A stretch of DNA of 64,000 nucleotides from an uncultured Hyphomonas sp. (GCF_963678875.1 NZ_OY787456.1:1488001-1552000), one strand, 5' to 3'; positions 9,094-17,955 are shown, counted from the first letter of the stretch. Numbers and translations are program-made. Notes: generated from the sequence alone by a model not told the origin.

Positions 9094-10784
9094 GCCGCCT
9101 CCATCGGACGGGTCTCGGCTTTGGCGCCGGGAAGGATTGCGCCCCGGGTGTCCTGATACCCTTCGCCGGCAGACCAGGCGATGCCGCCGCCCACAATGAC
9201 GGTGTCGACTCCGTGAGACTCCCGCACATAGCGGCTGCCGTCGCCGGGCACGTCCTGCACGTAAATCTCTTCTCCGCGGTCGATGGCTTGCGGATCGAAA
9301 ATAACGATGTCAGCAACATAGCCGGTCTGCAGCAGGCCACGGTCCGGGATGCCCCAGATCTTTGCTGTGTCGTGTGTGACTTTCTTTACGGCCTCCTCAA
9401 CGCTCATGGCGTTCAGGTCACGAACAAAGTGACCGAACAGGTACCCCGTATCGCCATATGTCGAGAAGGAGAGGATATGCGCGCCGCCATCGCTCGCGCC
9501 AATGTGGACGCGGGGGTGTTTCAGCATGCCGGAGACTTTTTCGTCCGAATTGTGCCCCATGCTTGCGGCGATGAAGTGCGCATCGAGATCTTCCTCAAGC
9601 GAGAGGTCGATCATTGCATCGATCGCCGTCGTTCCCCGCATTTCAGCGATTTCAGCGAGGGTTTTGCCGACATACTTCTGGTTTTCCGCCGTATTGACGT
9701 GGCGAAGGCGCAAGAACGGCCACAACTCACCTTGTTGCGCGGCTTCGGCGACCAGTTTTTTGCGAGTTTCCTCGTCATGGAATGCCGCAACGATCTGCTC
9801 ATGCGTGCCAAAGCGCATCACGCCATACCAGCTAGGCAGGCGGATAAAGAGCAGGCTCGGCACAGCGAAGCAGAAGCTGATGTCGATCGGGCGGGTCTGC
9901 ACCTGAGGCCAGACGCGCGCCCCGCGGGCAAATTGCTCATCCACACGGCGGATGACCTTGTCGACGGCGTCCGTGTTGTCGGCGTTCACGAAGAGCGGCG
10001 AAAACGTCGTTGGAATGCCATACTTCAGGGATAGCTCAGCCAACTGGTCCAGACGTGCGATTGTCAGGTCCGGATCGTAGAATTCCGGGACGATCTGGAG
10101 TACGCGACCATATTCTCCCAGGACGCTGGCCAGGGCATCCACTTCGCCCGCATCAGCATGCCGGCTCGGCACCGGTTGCAGCTTCTCGTCCATATCGACA
10201 TAGCTGGTCGATAGTCCGATGGCGCCGGCATCCAGGCATTCGCGTAGCACGGACTGCATTTCAGCAATTTCCGCGTCGGTTGCCGTGCGCTCCATCGCGG
10301 CGTTACCCATGACCCAAAGGCGGAGGACGCTGTGTCCGACCAGAGGCGCGACATTGATGGCGAGCCCTTTGCGAATGCGCGTAATGTATTCAGAGAAGGT
10401 TTCCCAGTCCCAGACAACGCCTTCCTCGAAGGCCTTGAGCGGCATTTCTTCGATCTGGTTGAACATGCCGACCAGCTTCATGCGGTGCTCGGCCTTCAGC
10501 GGTGCCAGTGACAGTGAGCAATTGCCAGGCACAATGGTCGTCACGCCATGCGAAAGGGCAGGTTTCGCGAATCCGTCCCATAGCAATTGAGCGTCAAAAT
10601 GCGTGTGCGGATCGATGAATCCGGGCGCCACGATGCGTCCCTCGGCATCAACTTCTTTCGCCGCCTTGTCCGAAATGCGTCCGATTTTTTCGATCTTGTT
10701 TCCTCTGACTGCGATGTCGGCCTTGTAGGCGGGCAGTCCGGATCCGTCGACGACCGTACCGTTCCTGATGATCAGGTCATACAT
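9090..10784 (-). CDS. D-aminoacylase/N-acyl-D-amino-acid deacylase family amidohydrolase
   Basis: 564 aa metal-dependent amidohydrolase. It starts MYDLIIRNGTVVDGSG, the composite beta-sandwich strand, then has the metal-binding APGFIDPHTHFDAQ (H-x-H), PGNCSLSL, VGHSVLR and the late catalytic Asp in GASDGGAH. Members hydrolyse N-acyl-D-amino acids or related cyclic amides, and the exact substrate is not readable. The start is supported by GGGAG about 8 nt upstream. The 83-aa gene ends 17 nt before it. Long homologues of this kind often sit in catabolic operons of actinobacteria and sphingomonads with acyl-CoA genes. Confidence 0.9.
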   Translation of the reverse strand: MYDLIIRNGTVVDGSGLPAYKADIAVRGNKIEKIGRISDKAAKEVDAEGRIVAPGFIDPHTHFDAQLLWDGFAKPALSHGVTTIVPGNCSLSLAPLKAEHRMKLVGMFNQIEEMPLKAFEEGVVWDWETFSEYITRIRKGLAINVAPLVGHSVLRLWVMGNAAMERTATDAEIAEMQSVLRECLDAGAIGLSTSYVDMDEKLQPVPSRHADAGEVDALASVLGEYGRVLQIVPEFYDPDLTIARLDQLAELSLKYGIPTTFSPLFVNADNTDAVDKVIRRVDEQFARGARVWPQVQTRPIDISFCFAVPSLLFIRLPSWYGVMRFGTHEQIVAAFHDEETRKKLVAEAAQQGELWPFLRLRHVNTAENQKYVGKTLAEIAEMRGTTAIDAMIDLSLEEDLDAHFIAASMGHNSDEKVSGMLKHPRVHIGASDGGAHILSFSTYGDTGYLFGHFVRDLNAMSVEEAVKKVTHDTAKIWGIPDRGLLQTGYVADIVIFDPQAIDRGEEIYVQDVPGDGSRYVRESHGVDTVIVGGGIAWSAGEGYQDTRGAILPGAKAETRPMEAA

Positions 10785-10801
10785 GTCAGATATCTCCCTG
10801 T

Positions 10802-11053
10802 TTATTCGTTTGTTGTGTTGTCTGCGTATCGTTCAGATGAAGCGATGAGGGCGTCACGTACGAGCACCCAGTCGGCACCGATGAGGTCATCCGGCTTTTC
10901 TGTCTGGCAGCTGGAGAGCAGAACGCGCGCGGCGAACTCATCGAGTGTCACCTGCGTCCGACCACCATTGGCATATTCCAGCGTCACCAGAAGTTCCGCC
11001 TCGCCGTCATGGGCGGCGGCGATGTGTACGTCCCGGATCTTTGCGGAGTTCAT
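10802..11053 (-). CDS. Conserved-looking small protein of unknown function (83 aa)
   Basis: Begins MNSAKIRDVHIAAAHDGEAE. It has an alternating beta pattern (ELLVTLEYANGG) followed by helices, no signal peptide and no membrane segment. I do not recognise a family. Its start overlaps the stop of the 80-aa LysM-like gene as ATGA (11050-11053) and it is followed after 17 nt by the amidohydrolase, so it is an integral operon member, perhaps an accessory or chaperone subunit (inference). Confidence 0.75.
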   Translation of the reverse strand: MNSAKIRDVHIAAAHDGEAELLVTLEYANGGRTQVTLDEFAARVLLSSCQTEKPDDLIGADWVLVRDALIASSERYADNTTNE

Positions 11054-11292
11054 GCATTGCTCATCGGCGGTTCGACGAAGATGACGTCGCTGGGCAGGAT
11101 GGGATTGCCCGACTTGGGACCACCCGCCGCGCCTGATGACCGCATGAAAACGTGCAGGTTCCAGCTTTGCAGGCTGGAAACGCCCTCTTCAGTCTTCATG
11201 TCTGCAAGTTCCCGATTTGCGATGCTCTGCCATGTATCGCCGGCATTCGGCAGAATGGACTTCCGGACTCTCGAAAGTTCACTGGTCGACAT
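11050..11292 (-). CDS. Small LysM-like protein (80 aa), first gene of amidohydrolase operon
   Basis: Residues about 15-75 follow a LysM pattern: NAGDTWQSIANRELADM, then LQSWNLHVF, then ILPSDVIFVEPP at the end, matching the GDT.SIA...N....I.PGQ.I layout. There is no signal peptide, so if this is a LysM fold it acts in the cytoplasm or has been co-opted as a small binding module rather than for cell-wall binding. It heads a six-gene operon, and the palindrome GAACACGTTC lies about 30 nt upstream of its ATG. The LysM assignment is by motif only. Confidence 0.7.
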   Translation of the reverse strand: MSTSELSRVRKSILPNAGDTWQSIANRELADMKTEEGVSSLQSWNLHVFMRSSGAAGGPKSGNPILPSDVIFVEPPMSNA

Positions 11293-11320
11293 GTTGTTTT
11301 CTCCCTTTTCGAGAAAACTA

Positions 11321-11330
11321 GAACACGTTC
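11321..11330. promoter_or_regulatory. Candidate TetR operator at head of amidohydrolase operon
   Basis: GAAC-AC-GTTC in the context ctaGAACacGTTCcaa lies about 29 nt upstream of the first start codon. TetR/AcrR repressors of catabolic operons commonly use AAC-nn-GTT-centred palindromes (KstR is an example). Pairing with the TetR gene at the operon end is inference. Confidence 0.4.
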
Positions 11331-11453
11331 CAATAATTTCGGCAAGTGAAGGATGACGCCTGAGCGGCGTGACGTTGGGTTAGGGTGGTTCCGGCCGGGT
11401 GTAGGCAGTTGTATTTGAATGTCGACGGAATGTTGTTTGTGTCCAGAACGAAA

Positions 11454-11490
11454 ATGGCCATGCCATTTCCGAGAGGAGTGGCATGGCCAT
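11454..11490 (-). terminator. Terminator of the dienoyl-CoA-reductase-like gene
   Basis: A perfect 12-bp stem, ATGGCCATGCCA (11454-11465) with TGGCATGGCCAT (11479-11490), lies about 45 nt after the stop at 11536. On the minus strand it is followed by TTTCGTT, a short imperfect U tract. Confidence 0.65.
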
Positions 11491-11535
11491 CACAGAAATG
11501 AAGCAGTCGATCGGCTGATCGCCGATTGCGTCGCG

Positions 11536-13575
11536 TTATACGTCGGCAGCCAGATAAGCGGCCTGATTGATAGCGCGTTTTGCATCAAGTTCCGCAGCTT
11601 CGAACGCGCCGCCGACAAGCGCAACGCTGTCCGAGGCTCCATCGAAATCATTGTACACGTCGCGCAACGGTTCCTGACCTGCACACAGGATGATCGTGTC
11701 CACTTCCAGAGTTTTCGGTTCGCCGTCGATCAGGCAGTGGAGGCCCTGATCATCGATCCGTTCATAGGTAACGCCCGGAACCATGCGAACACCTTTCCGA
11801 TTGAGCGTCAGGCGGTGTGTCCAACCCGTTGTCTTGCCGAGACCTCTTCCCACGCCCGTATTCTTGCGTTGCAGGAGCCAGACCTCACGCGGTGATTCCT
11901 CGACCATGGGCTCGACGCCGGTCACGCCGCCACGAGGATGGTTCTTGAAATCAATTCCCCATTCTTTCGCGAACTTGTCTATGTCGAGCGCTGACGACTT
12001 GCCCACATGGGTGATGAGTTCTGCAACATCGAAGCCGATGCCGCCCGCACCGATAATCGCGACACGCTTGCCAATCGGCTTGTTGCCGAGGATGGCGTCG
12101 ATGTAGCCAACGACACTTGGGTGGTCGATGCCTTCGATTGCCGGCGTTCTGGGGCGGATGCCCGTGGCAAAAATGATTTCATCATAGTCGCCGGACTTCA
12201 GAAAATCCGCGTCCACACGCTTCCCGAGATTCACATTGACGCCGGTCACTTCAAGCTGGCGCTTGAAGTAGCGAAGCGTTTCGTAAAACTCCTCCTTTCC
12301 CGGGACGCGTTTGGCCAGATTGAACTGGCCGCCAATTTCAGGCGATTGATCGAACAGGTCGACTTTGTGCCCGCGCTCGGCAGCAATGGTCGAATAGGCC
12401 AGGCCCGCAGGACCTGCACCGACGACGGCGATGCGTTTGGGAGAGGATGTCGGTTTGTAGACCAGTTGGGTCTCATGACACGCTCGGGGATTGACCAGGC
12501 AGCTGACTTCCTGCCTGCCGCCGAATGTGTGGTCGAGGCAGGCCTGGTTGCAGGCAATGCAGGTGTTGATCTCGTCCTCGCGGCCTTCAGCAGCCTTTTT
12601 CATGAACTGGGAATCCGAAAGCATCGGGCGCGCCATGGAGACTAGGTCGGCGTCGCCACGCTCCAGAACGGCTTCAGCAACGTCGGGCATGTTGATGCGG
12701 TTGCTCGTGATGACCGGAACATTCACCAGCTTTTTCAGGCGGCCGGTCACGCCGGTAAAGGCGGCGCGTGGCACCATGGTGGCGATCGTCGGAACCGCAG
12801 ATTCATGCCAGGTAAAGTGTGTCGAGATGATTGAGACGCCGGCTTTCTCAAGTTCGTGCGCGAGTTCGACGATTTCGTCCCACGACATACCGCCCTGTAG
12901 CATGTCCATCGCGGCGATGCGGAAGATGATGATGAAATCATCGCCCACGGCCGCCCGTGCCCGGCGGACAATTTCCAGCGGAAAGCGCATGCGGTTCTCA
13001 AATGAGCCGCCCCAGCGGTCGGTTCGCAAATTGGTTTTCTGGACGAGGAAGGTCGACAACAGGTAACCGGCAGAACCGATGATCTCGACGCCGTCATATC
13101 CCGCCTCCTTTGCGCACTTGGCGCAATTCGCGAAATCGGAGATTTGCTTCTCGATACCCTCTTCATCGAGTTCGTTCGGGACAAAGCGAGCAATGGGCGA
13201 GCGGACAGGTGAAGGGGCGACGCACTTGTCGTGCGGAGCAAGCGGACCGGAATGCAGGATCTGCATGCAGATGCGAACGTCGGGGGCAGCCTCATGAACT
13301 GCGTCGGTAATCACCCGATGGCGGGCCACTTCCTCAGCATTGGACAGTTTCGCACCAAGGCCGCCTTCCTCGTTTGGGGAAATGCCACCTGTAATGATCA
13401 GGCCAATTCCGCCGCGCGCCCGTTCGGCAAAGAATTCCGCCATCCGGATGTGCCCGTCTTCCTGCTCTTCCAGGCCAGTATGCATGGAGCCCATGATCGC
13501 GCGGTTCTTGATCGTCGTGTTGCCGACCTGGAGCGGTGAAAAGAGATTGGGGTATTTCGTTGTCACGGTCGTCAT
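11536..13575 (-). CDS. NADH:flavin oxidoreductase, 2,4-dienoyl-CoA reductase (FadH) type
   Basis: 679 aa from ATG at 13575 (MTTVTTKYPNLFSPLQVG), close to the 672 aa of E. coli FadH; an upstream extension to 13812 is basic junk in the promoter. Residues 1-350 form the Old-Yellow-Enzyme TIM barrel that binds FMN. The cluster CIACNQACLDHTFGGRQEVS followed by C gives the four Cys for a 4Fe-4S centre (Cx2Cx3Cx12C, one residue longer than E. coli). VVGAGPAGLAYSTIAAERG is the FAD Rossmann motif and AIIGAGGIGFDVAEL the NAD(P)H one. It would reduce conjugated enoyl thioesters or similar enones. It is divergent from an enoyl-CoA hydratase operon, which supports an acyl-CoA role. Confidence 0.9.
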   Translation of the reverse strand: MTTVTTKYPNLFSPLQVGNTTIKNRAIMGSMHTGLEEQEDGHIRMAEFFAERARGGIGLIITGGISPNEEGGLGAKLSNAEEVARHRVITDAVHEAAPDVRICMQILHSGPLAPHDKCVAPSPVRSPIARFVPNELDEEGIEKQISDFANCAKCAKEAGYDGVEIIGSAGYLLSTFLVQKTNLRTDRWGGSFENRMRFPLEIVRRARAAVGDDFIIIFRIAAMDMLQGGMSWDEIVELAHELEKAGVSIISTHFTWHESAVPTIATMVPRAAFTGVTGRLKKLVNVPVITSNRINMPDVAEAVLERGDADLVSMARPMLSDSQFMKKAAEGREDEINTCIACNQACLDHTFGGRQEVSCLVNPRACHETQLVYKPTSSPKRIAVVGAGPAGLAYSTIAAERGHKVDLFDQSPEIGGQFNLAKRVPGKEEFYETLRYFKRQLEVTGVNVNLGKRVDADFLKSGDYDEIIFATGIRPRTPAIEGIDHPSVVGYIDAILGNKPIGKRVAIIGAGGIGFDVAELITHVGKSSALDIDKFAKEWGIDFKNHPRGGVTGVEPMVEESPREVWLLQRKNTGVGRGLGKTTGWTHRLTLNRKGVRMVPGVTYERIDDQGLHCLIDGEPKTLEVDTIILCAGQEPLRDVYNDFDGASDSVALVGGAFEAAELDAKRAINQAAYLAADV

Positions 13576-13742
13576 GAGTTTCTTCGCACTTTGATCTGGT
13601 TCGGCCACTTTCAGGAAGGGCATTCTATGATTTGATATCGGGAAGTTACGAGGTGTCAGGCCGTTTTCACAAGCCTTTTCCGGACGTTTCCAACCCAGGA
13701 ATGGGGATTTTCGCTTGCCCTTGGGGAACGCGCGGCGTGCCC

Positions 13743-13783
13743 GAATATTCCGATAGATCGTAGGCCTACGGAACGTCATTCCG
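13743..13783. promoter_or_regulatory. Cluster of palindromes in divergent promoter
   Basis: Three symmetric elements lie within 41 bp between the dienoyl-reductase and hydratase genes: GAATATTC (13743-13750), a perfect 12-mer CGTAGGCCTACG (13759-13770) and CGGAA-cgtca-TTCCG (13769-13783). They sit 70-110 bp upstream of the hydratase ATG, a plausible place for one or more regulator sites. No cognate regulator gene is adjacent. Confidence 0.35.
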
Positions 13784-13855
13784 CAACGAAAGGCCTTGCG
13801 CCCCGGCACCACTCCCCCTCAGAATTTGAAAGAGGAAATTTGGAGGCGAGATATC

Positions 13856-14653
13856 ATGAAGTCCGACTATCAGGCGCTCATTCTGGAGCAGAAAGATCAG
13901 GTCCTGAACATCAAGATGAATCGGCCTGACCGGCTGAACGCCTTGAACCCACAGCTTGTCTCAGAACTGCGGGAAGTTTTTCAGTCGCTTTATTTCGACC
14001 GGTCGGTTCGGGTCGTCGTCCTTGAGGGGGCTGGCCGGGCCTTCTGCGCGGGACTGGATCTCAAGGATTCCTCGGAAAACCGCGGAAAGCGCAGTATGGA
14101 AGCCGGGCTCGACAATCAGCGGTCGATTGCCGAGATCTATGTCGCCATGCGCCGGTGCCCCCAGCCGATCATCAGCCTCGTCCAGGGGGCGGCCAGCGGC
14201 GGAGGGTTTGCGCTCGCGCTGGCATCAGACATTCGGATCCTGTCGGAAGATGCGCGTATGAATGCCGCTTTCATCCGGATCGGGCTGTCATCCTGCGACA
14301 TGGGTGTGTCCTACTTCCTTCCGCGCATGGTCGGGATGTCGCTTGCCAGCGAGTACATGCTCACCGGACGGTTTATCTCTGCCCAGCGGGCCATGGAAAT
14401 CGGTCTCGCAAACCGGGTCGTTCATGGCAGTGAGATGCGCAAAGAGGCCGACGGCTTTGTTGAAGACATGCTCCACGCAACGCCGCTCGGACTGCGCCTC
14501 ACCAAGGATGGCCTGAATATCGCTGTCGATGTGGCGGGACTTGAAGCTGCAATGGCGATTGAAGATCGCAACCAGATCCTGACCGCGAACGACCCGAACT
14601 TCGCGGAGGGTGTGGCGGCATTCTTCGAAAAGCGGAAGCCGAACTACTCCTGA
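13856..14653 (+). CDS. Enoyl-CoA hydratase/isomerase family protein
   Basis: 265 aa from ATG at 13856 (MKSDYQALILEQK), chosen because GGAGG lies about 12 nt upstream. Crotonase motifs: oxyanion-hole segment GAGRAFCAGLDLKD (about residues 60-72) and QGAASGGGFALALASDIRI (about 105-125). Where ordinary hydratases carry a PEGG-type catalytic Glu, this protein has GLSSCDMGVSYFLPR, a variant shared with EchA-like paralogues, so it may be an isomerase, hydrolase or specialised hydratase rather than the standard enzyme. First gene of a plus-strand set with two acyl-CoA dehydrogenases and an SDR. Confidence 0.9.
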   Translation: MKSDYQALILEQKDQVLNIKMNRPDRLNALNPQLVSELREVFQSLYFDRSVRVVVLEGAGRAFCAGLDLKDSSENRGKRSMEAGLDNQRSIAEIYVAMRRCPQPIISLVQGAASGGGFALALASDIRILSEDARMNAAFIRIGLSSCDMGVSYFLPRMVGMSLASEYMLTGRFISAQRAMEIGLANRVVHGSEMRKEADGFVEDMLHATPLGLRLTKDGLNIAVDVAGLEAAMAIEDRNQILTANDPNFAEGVAAFFEKRKPNYS

Positions 14654-14755
14654 TGGAGTGATCGTAATTCGATTGAAGATGCCTTGGCGGCATGGCTTGA
14701 CCTGCGCCGGACGGGCCCGGACACTCCGGACAAAACATAAATCAGGGAGGCAAAA

Positions 14756-15880
14756 TTGAACCTCGACTTCTCCGACGAGCAGAAGCAGTTGCGCGATCAG
14801 GTGCGGCGCTTTCTTACCGAAAAATGTCCGCCGGATGCGGTCCGGAAAATTCTGGAAAGCGACGAGCGCTACGACAAATCCCTGTATGCGGGACTTGCCG
14901 AGATGGGCCTGCTTGGAGCGGCCATTCCGGAAGAGTATGGCGGCGTTGGGCTCGGTCATCTTGAACTCTGTGTCGTGGCCGAAGAGTTGGGCCGGGTGCT
15001 TGCCCCTGTGCCTGTGTCGTCCTCGATTTACCTGGCGTCCGAATTCCTGCTGCTCGCGGGCTCTGAAACACAGAAAGCCGAATGGCTGCCAAAGCTCGCC
15101 TCGGGCGAAGCCATTGGCACGTTCGCGCTGGTCGAGGGGCAGGGCCGCGCCGGGCCGGACATGATCGCAGCGAGCGTGAAGGGCGGGAAGCTCTCCGGCA
15201 CGAAGACGCCAGTGGCGGATGGATGCGATGCCGATTTTGCCATTGTCGTTGCGCGCGACGAAGCTGACGGCCTGTCTCTCTATCTGGTTCCGTTGACCGG
15301 GGACGGCGTCGAACGGGAAGTGCTCGAGACGATCGACCCGACGCGTGGCCAAGCGCGTGTCACATTCAGCAATGCCCAAGCTGAACTCCTGGGGTCGGCG
15401 GGCGACGGCTGGCACATCGCGACACAAGTGATGGACCGGGCGGCTGTCCTGATGGCGTTCGAACAACTCGGCGGTTCAGACCGGGCGCTGGAAATGGCGC
15501 GGGACTACGCGCTGGAGCGTATGGCCTTTGGCCGACCGATCGGCTCTTTCCAGGCGATCAAGCACATTCTGGCGGACATGTATGTTTCGGCCACGTTGGC
15601 GCGATCCAATTGCTACTATGGCGCATGGGCGCTCGGCGTGAGCCCGGCGGAACTCCCAGTGGCGGCGGCGACTGCGCGTGTCTCCGCGACGACGGCATTC
15701 CAGCACTGCTCCAAGAACAACATCCAGGTGCATGGCGGCATGGGCTTCACCTGGGCATTTGATTGCCATCTCTATTACCGGCGGTCCAACGGCCTCGCCT
15801 TGGCGCTCGGTTCACTCTCCACATGGGAAAGCGAACTGATCGAGCGCATGGGCGCCGGCAACGCAGAAACAGCAGCATAA
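14756..15880 (+). CDS. Acyl-CoA dehydrogenase, shorter subunit-like (374 aa)
   Basis: The TTG start at 14756 has AGGGAGG ideally spaced upstream. The ACAD fold is clear: N-terminal helices, then AIPEEYGGVGLG, FALVEGQGRAGPDM and the C-terminal HGGMGFTWAFDCHLYYRRSN. It lacks the usual GG[ST]-x-EI-x-R segment near the C terminus that most ACADs use around the flavin and substrate. Adjacent pairs of this kind, one degenerate and one complete, form heterotetramers in steroid side-chain catabolism (ChsE-type). That this pair does so is inference from adjacency: the next ACAD starts 15 nt later. Confidence 0.9.
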   Translation: MNLDFSDEQKQLRDQVRRFLTEKCPPDAVRKILESDERYDKSLYAGLAEMGLLGAAIPEEYGGVGLGHLELCVVAEELGRVLAPVPVSSSIYLASEFLLLAGSETQKAEWLPKLASGEAIGTFALVEGQGRAGPDMIAASVKGGKLSGTKTPVADGCDADFAIVVARDEADGLSLYLVPLTGDGVEREVLETIDPTRGQARVTFSNAQAELLGSAGDGWHIATQVMDRAAVLMAFEQLGGSDRALEMARDYALERMAFGRPIGSFQAIKHILADMYVSATLARSNCYYGAWALGVSPAELPVAAATARVSATTAFQHCSKNNIQVHGGMGFTWAFDCHLYYRRSNGLALALGSLSTWESELIERMGAGNAETAA

Positions 15881-15895
15881 GGAAAGGGCAGGGAC

Positions 15896-17152
15896 ATGGA
15901 TTTCGAAGACACACCCGAAGAAGCAGCTTTCCGCAAGGAAGTGCGGGCCTGGATCGACGCGAACGCGCCGAAGCATCTGGAAGACGAACTCCGTCGCGCC
16001 AGTTTTGGGTCCAGCGCCGTCGTCAGCGAAGACCCGATCGCTGCCGCGAAGGCTTGGCAGAAGAAGAAATTTGATGCCGGCTGGGCGTGCCTGCATTGGC
16101 CGAAGGAATATGGCGGCGCCGCGCGCACGCCGATCGAGCGAGTGATCTGGGGGCAGGAAGAGGGACCTTACGCGGCCCTCGGCGGCCTGTTCACCATCGG
16201 TCACGGCATGTGCGGACCGACTGTCATGGCCTGGGCATCGGAAGAACAGAAGCGGGAGCTTCTGCCGCCGCTCGCGAGTGGCGAAGAGGTCTGGTGCCAG
16301 CTCTTCTCTGAGCCGGCCGGTGGTTCCGACCTCGCCGGTCTGCGTACGCGGGCTGTGAAAGCAGATGATGGATCCGGTGACTGGATCATCAATGGCCAGA
16401 AGATCTGGACCAGCGGCGCTCAGAATTCCGACTGGGGCCTGCTGATCACGCGGACAGACCCAACCGTGCCCAAGCACAAGGGCCTGACCATGTTCTTCCT
16501 GTCGATGAAGACACCTGGCGTAAAAGTCGTGCCGATCAAACAGGCGAATGGTGCCTCCGGATTCAATGAGGTCTACTTCACGGATGTACGCATTCCGGAT
16601 GCCCAGCGCCTCGGCGACGTCGGCGAAGGCTGGAAGGTCTCGCTCACCACACTGATGAACGAGCGCCTGTCCATCGGGTCCGGCATGTCGGCTGGCTTCC
16701 CGGAGCTTTTCCGCTTTTGCATGGAGGCGGAAGTGGAAGGCCGCCCAGCCGTTGAGGATTCCGCAGTACGGTCAAAACTCGCCCAATTCGCGGTTCGCCA
16801 GAGCGGGCTCAAATATACCGGCATGCGCGCGATTACTGCGCTGTCAAAGGGGGAGACGCCCGGGCCGGAGAATTCCATCGGCAAACTGGTCGCTGGAGCG
16901 ACCATGCAGGACCTCGCCATCTATGCCCTCGATCTTCAGGGGCAGGCTGGCGTGTTGTGGGATGAGAACAGTCCCCAGAATGGCCGTTTCCAGGCCATGC
17001 TGATGCGGTCGCCTGCGACACGTATCGAAGGCGGCTCGGATGAGATCCTTCGAAACATCATAGGCGAGCGGGTGCTTGGGCTTCCGGGGGATATCCGCGT
17101 CGACAAGAATGTTCCGTTCAATGAGATACCTACCAGCGGGACGCGCAAATAA
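15896..17152 (+). CDS. Acyl-CoA dehydrogenase, full-length partner (418 aa)
   Basis: ACAD with a complete domain order: N-terminal helical domain (EVRAWIDANAPKHLEDEL), mid beta domain with CQLFSEPAGGSDLAGLRTRA and IINGQKIWTSGA, and a C-terminal helical domain ending RIEGGSDEILRNIIGERVLG. It oxidises acyl-CoA to enoyl-CoA using FAD, with electrons passing to ETF. It follows the shorter ACAD by 15 nt (AAGGAAAGGGCAGGG supplies the ribosome site) and its TAA overlaps the SDR ATG by one base, so the genes are tightly coupled. Likely substrate class: branched or ring-derived acyl-CoA (inference). Confidence 0.93.
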   Translation: MDFEDTPEEAAFRKEVRAWIDANAPKHLEDELRRASFGSSAVVSEDPIAAAKAWQKKKFDAGWACLHWPKEYGGAARTPIERVIWGQEEGPYAALGGLFTIGHGMCGPTVMAWASEEQKRELLPPLASGEEVWCQLFSEPAGGSDLAGLRTRAVKADDGSGDWIINGQKIWTSGAQNSDWGLLITRTDPTVPKHKGLTMFFLSMKTPGVKVVPIKQANGASGFNEVYFTDVRIPDAQRLGDVGEGWKVSLTTLMNERLSIGSGMSAGFPELFRFCMEAEVEGRPAVEDSAVRSKLAQFAVRQSGLKYTGMRAITALSKGETPGPENSIGKLVAGATMQDLAIYALDLQGQAGVLWDENSPQNGRFQAMLMRSPATRIEGGSDEILRNIIGERVLGLPGDIRVDKNVPFNEIPTSGTRK

Positions 17153-17925
17153 TGACCTATCCACTTCCCAACAATTCGGTTGACCTGTCGGGGCAGGTGG
17201 CGCTGGTCACAGGTGCGTCTTCGGGGCTTGGTCTTCGCTTTGCGAAAGTCCTGGCGAGCTGTGGTGCGAAAGTCGCTCTGGCGGCGCGCCGGCTCGACCG
17301 GCTTGAAGCATTGGCCGAGGAGATCCGGAACGACGGCGGGGAAGCTGTCGCGATCGAGATGGATGCGACCGACGCGGATCAGATGATCGCAGGTGTTGCG
17401 AAGGCCGAAGCGGATCTTGGGCTGGTCACTATTCTGGTCAACAATGCCGGTATCCCGGATGCGCAACGTGCGCATAAAATGGATATCGAACTGATCGACC
17501 GCGTGCTCGACATTAATGTGCGGGCGCCATTCGTCCTCAGTTGTGAAGTCGCACGGCGTTTGATGGCTGTCGGGCAACCGGGGCGCATCGTCAACATCGC
17601 ATCTTCCGCAGCTTACAGCTATCGCGGAGAAGGCGCCGCACTTTATTCAGTGTCGAAGGCTGCCGTCGTGCGCATAACCGAAACGTTGGCCGTCGAATGG
17701 GCGCGCAACAATATTAACGTCAATGCGATTGCGCCGGGCGCCTTTGAATCCGAAATGATGGACGGCATGCTCAGCCGGATGGGCGACATTGCCCAGCATT
17801 TCCCCCGCAAGCGGATTGGCAATCCGGCCCAGCTCGACTCGACATTGCTCTATCTTGTGGGCCCGGCTTCCGATGCCGTGACCGGAACGAGCATCCGCGT
17901 TGATGATGGACAAGGCGCTCGGTAG
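17152..17925 (+). CDS. Short-chain dehydrogenase/reductase
   Basis: 257 aa classical SDR. The cofactor loop is TGASSGLG (about residues 20-27), with NNAGIPD, IVNIASSAA (catalytic Ser region) and the YSVSK catalytic Tyr-Lys pair. It ends with a short C terminus typical of FabG-like enzymes. It probably oxidises a hydroxyacyl-CoA or alcohol intermediate of the upstream beta-oxidation-like enzymes. ATG overlaps the preceding stop (TAATG). Confidence 0.92.
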   Translation: MTYPLPNNSVDLSGQVALVTGASSGLGLRFAKVLASCGAKVALAARRLDRLEALAEEIRNDGGEAVAIEMDATDADQMIAGVAKAEADLGLVTILVNNAGIPDAQRAHKMDIELIDRVLDINVRAPFVLSCEVARRLMAVGQPGRIVNIASSAAYSYRGEGAALYSVSKAAVVRITETLAVEWARNNINVNAIAPGAFESEMMDGMLSRMGDIAQHFPRKRIGNPAQLDSTLLYLVGPASDAVTGTSIRVDDGQGAR

Positions 17926-17955
17926 TTGCGACAGGCCAGAACAATTGCCGGTGCC

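Noticed and set aside
13576..13812. N-terminal extension of the dienoyl-reductase-like protein
   Set aside because: Basic, low-similarity sequence overlapping the divergent promoter; the FadH-type start (PNLFSPLQVG) fits the ATG at 13575.
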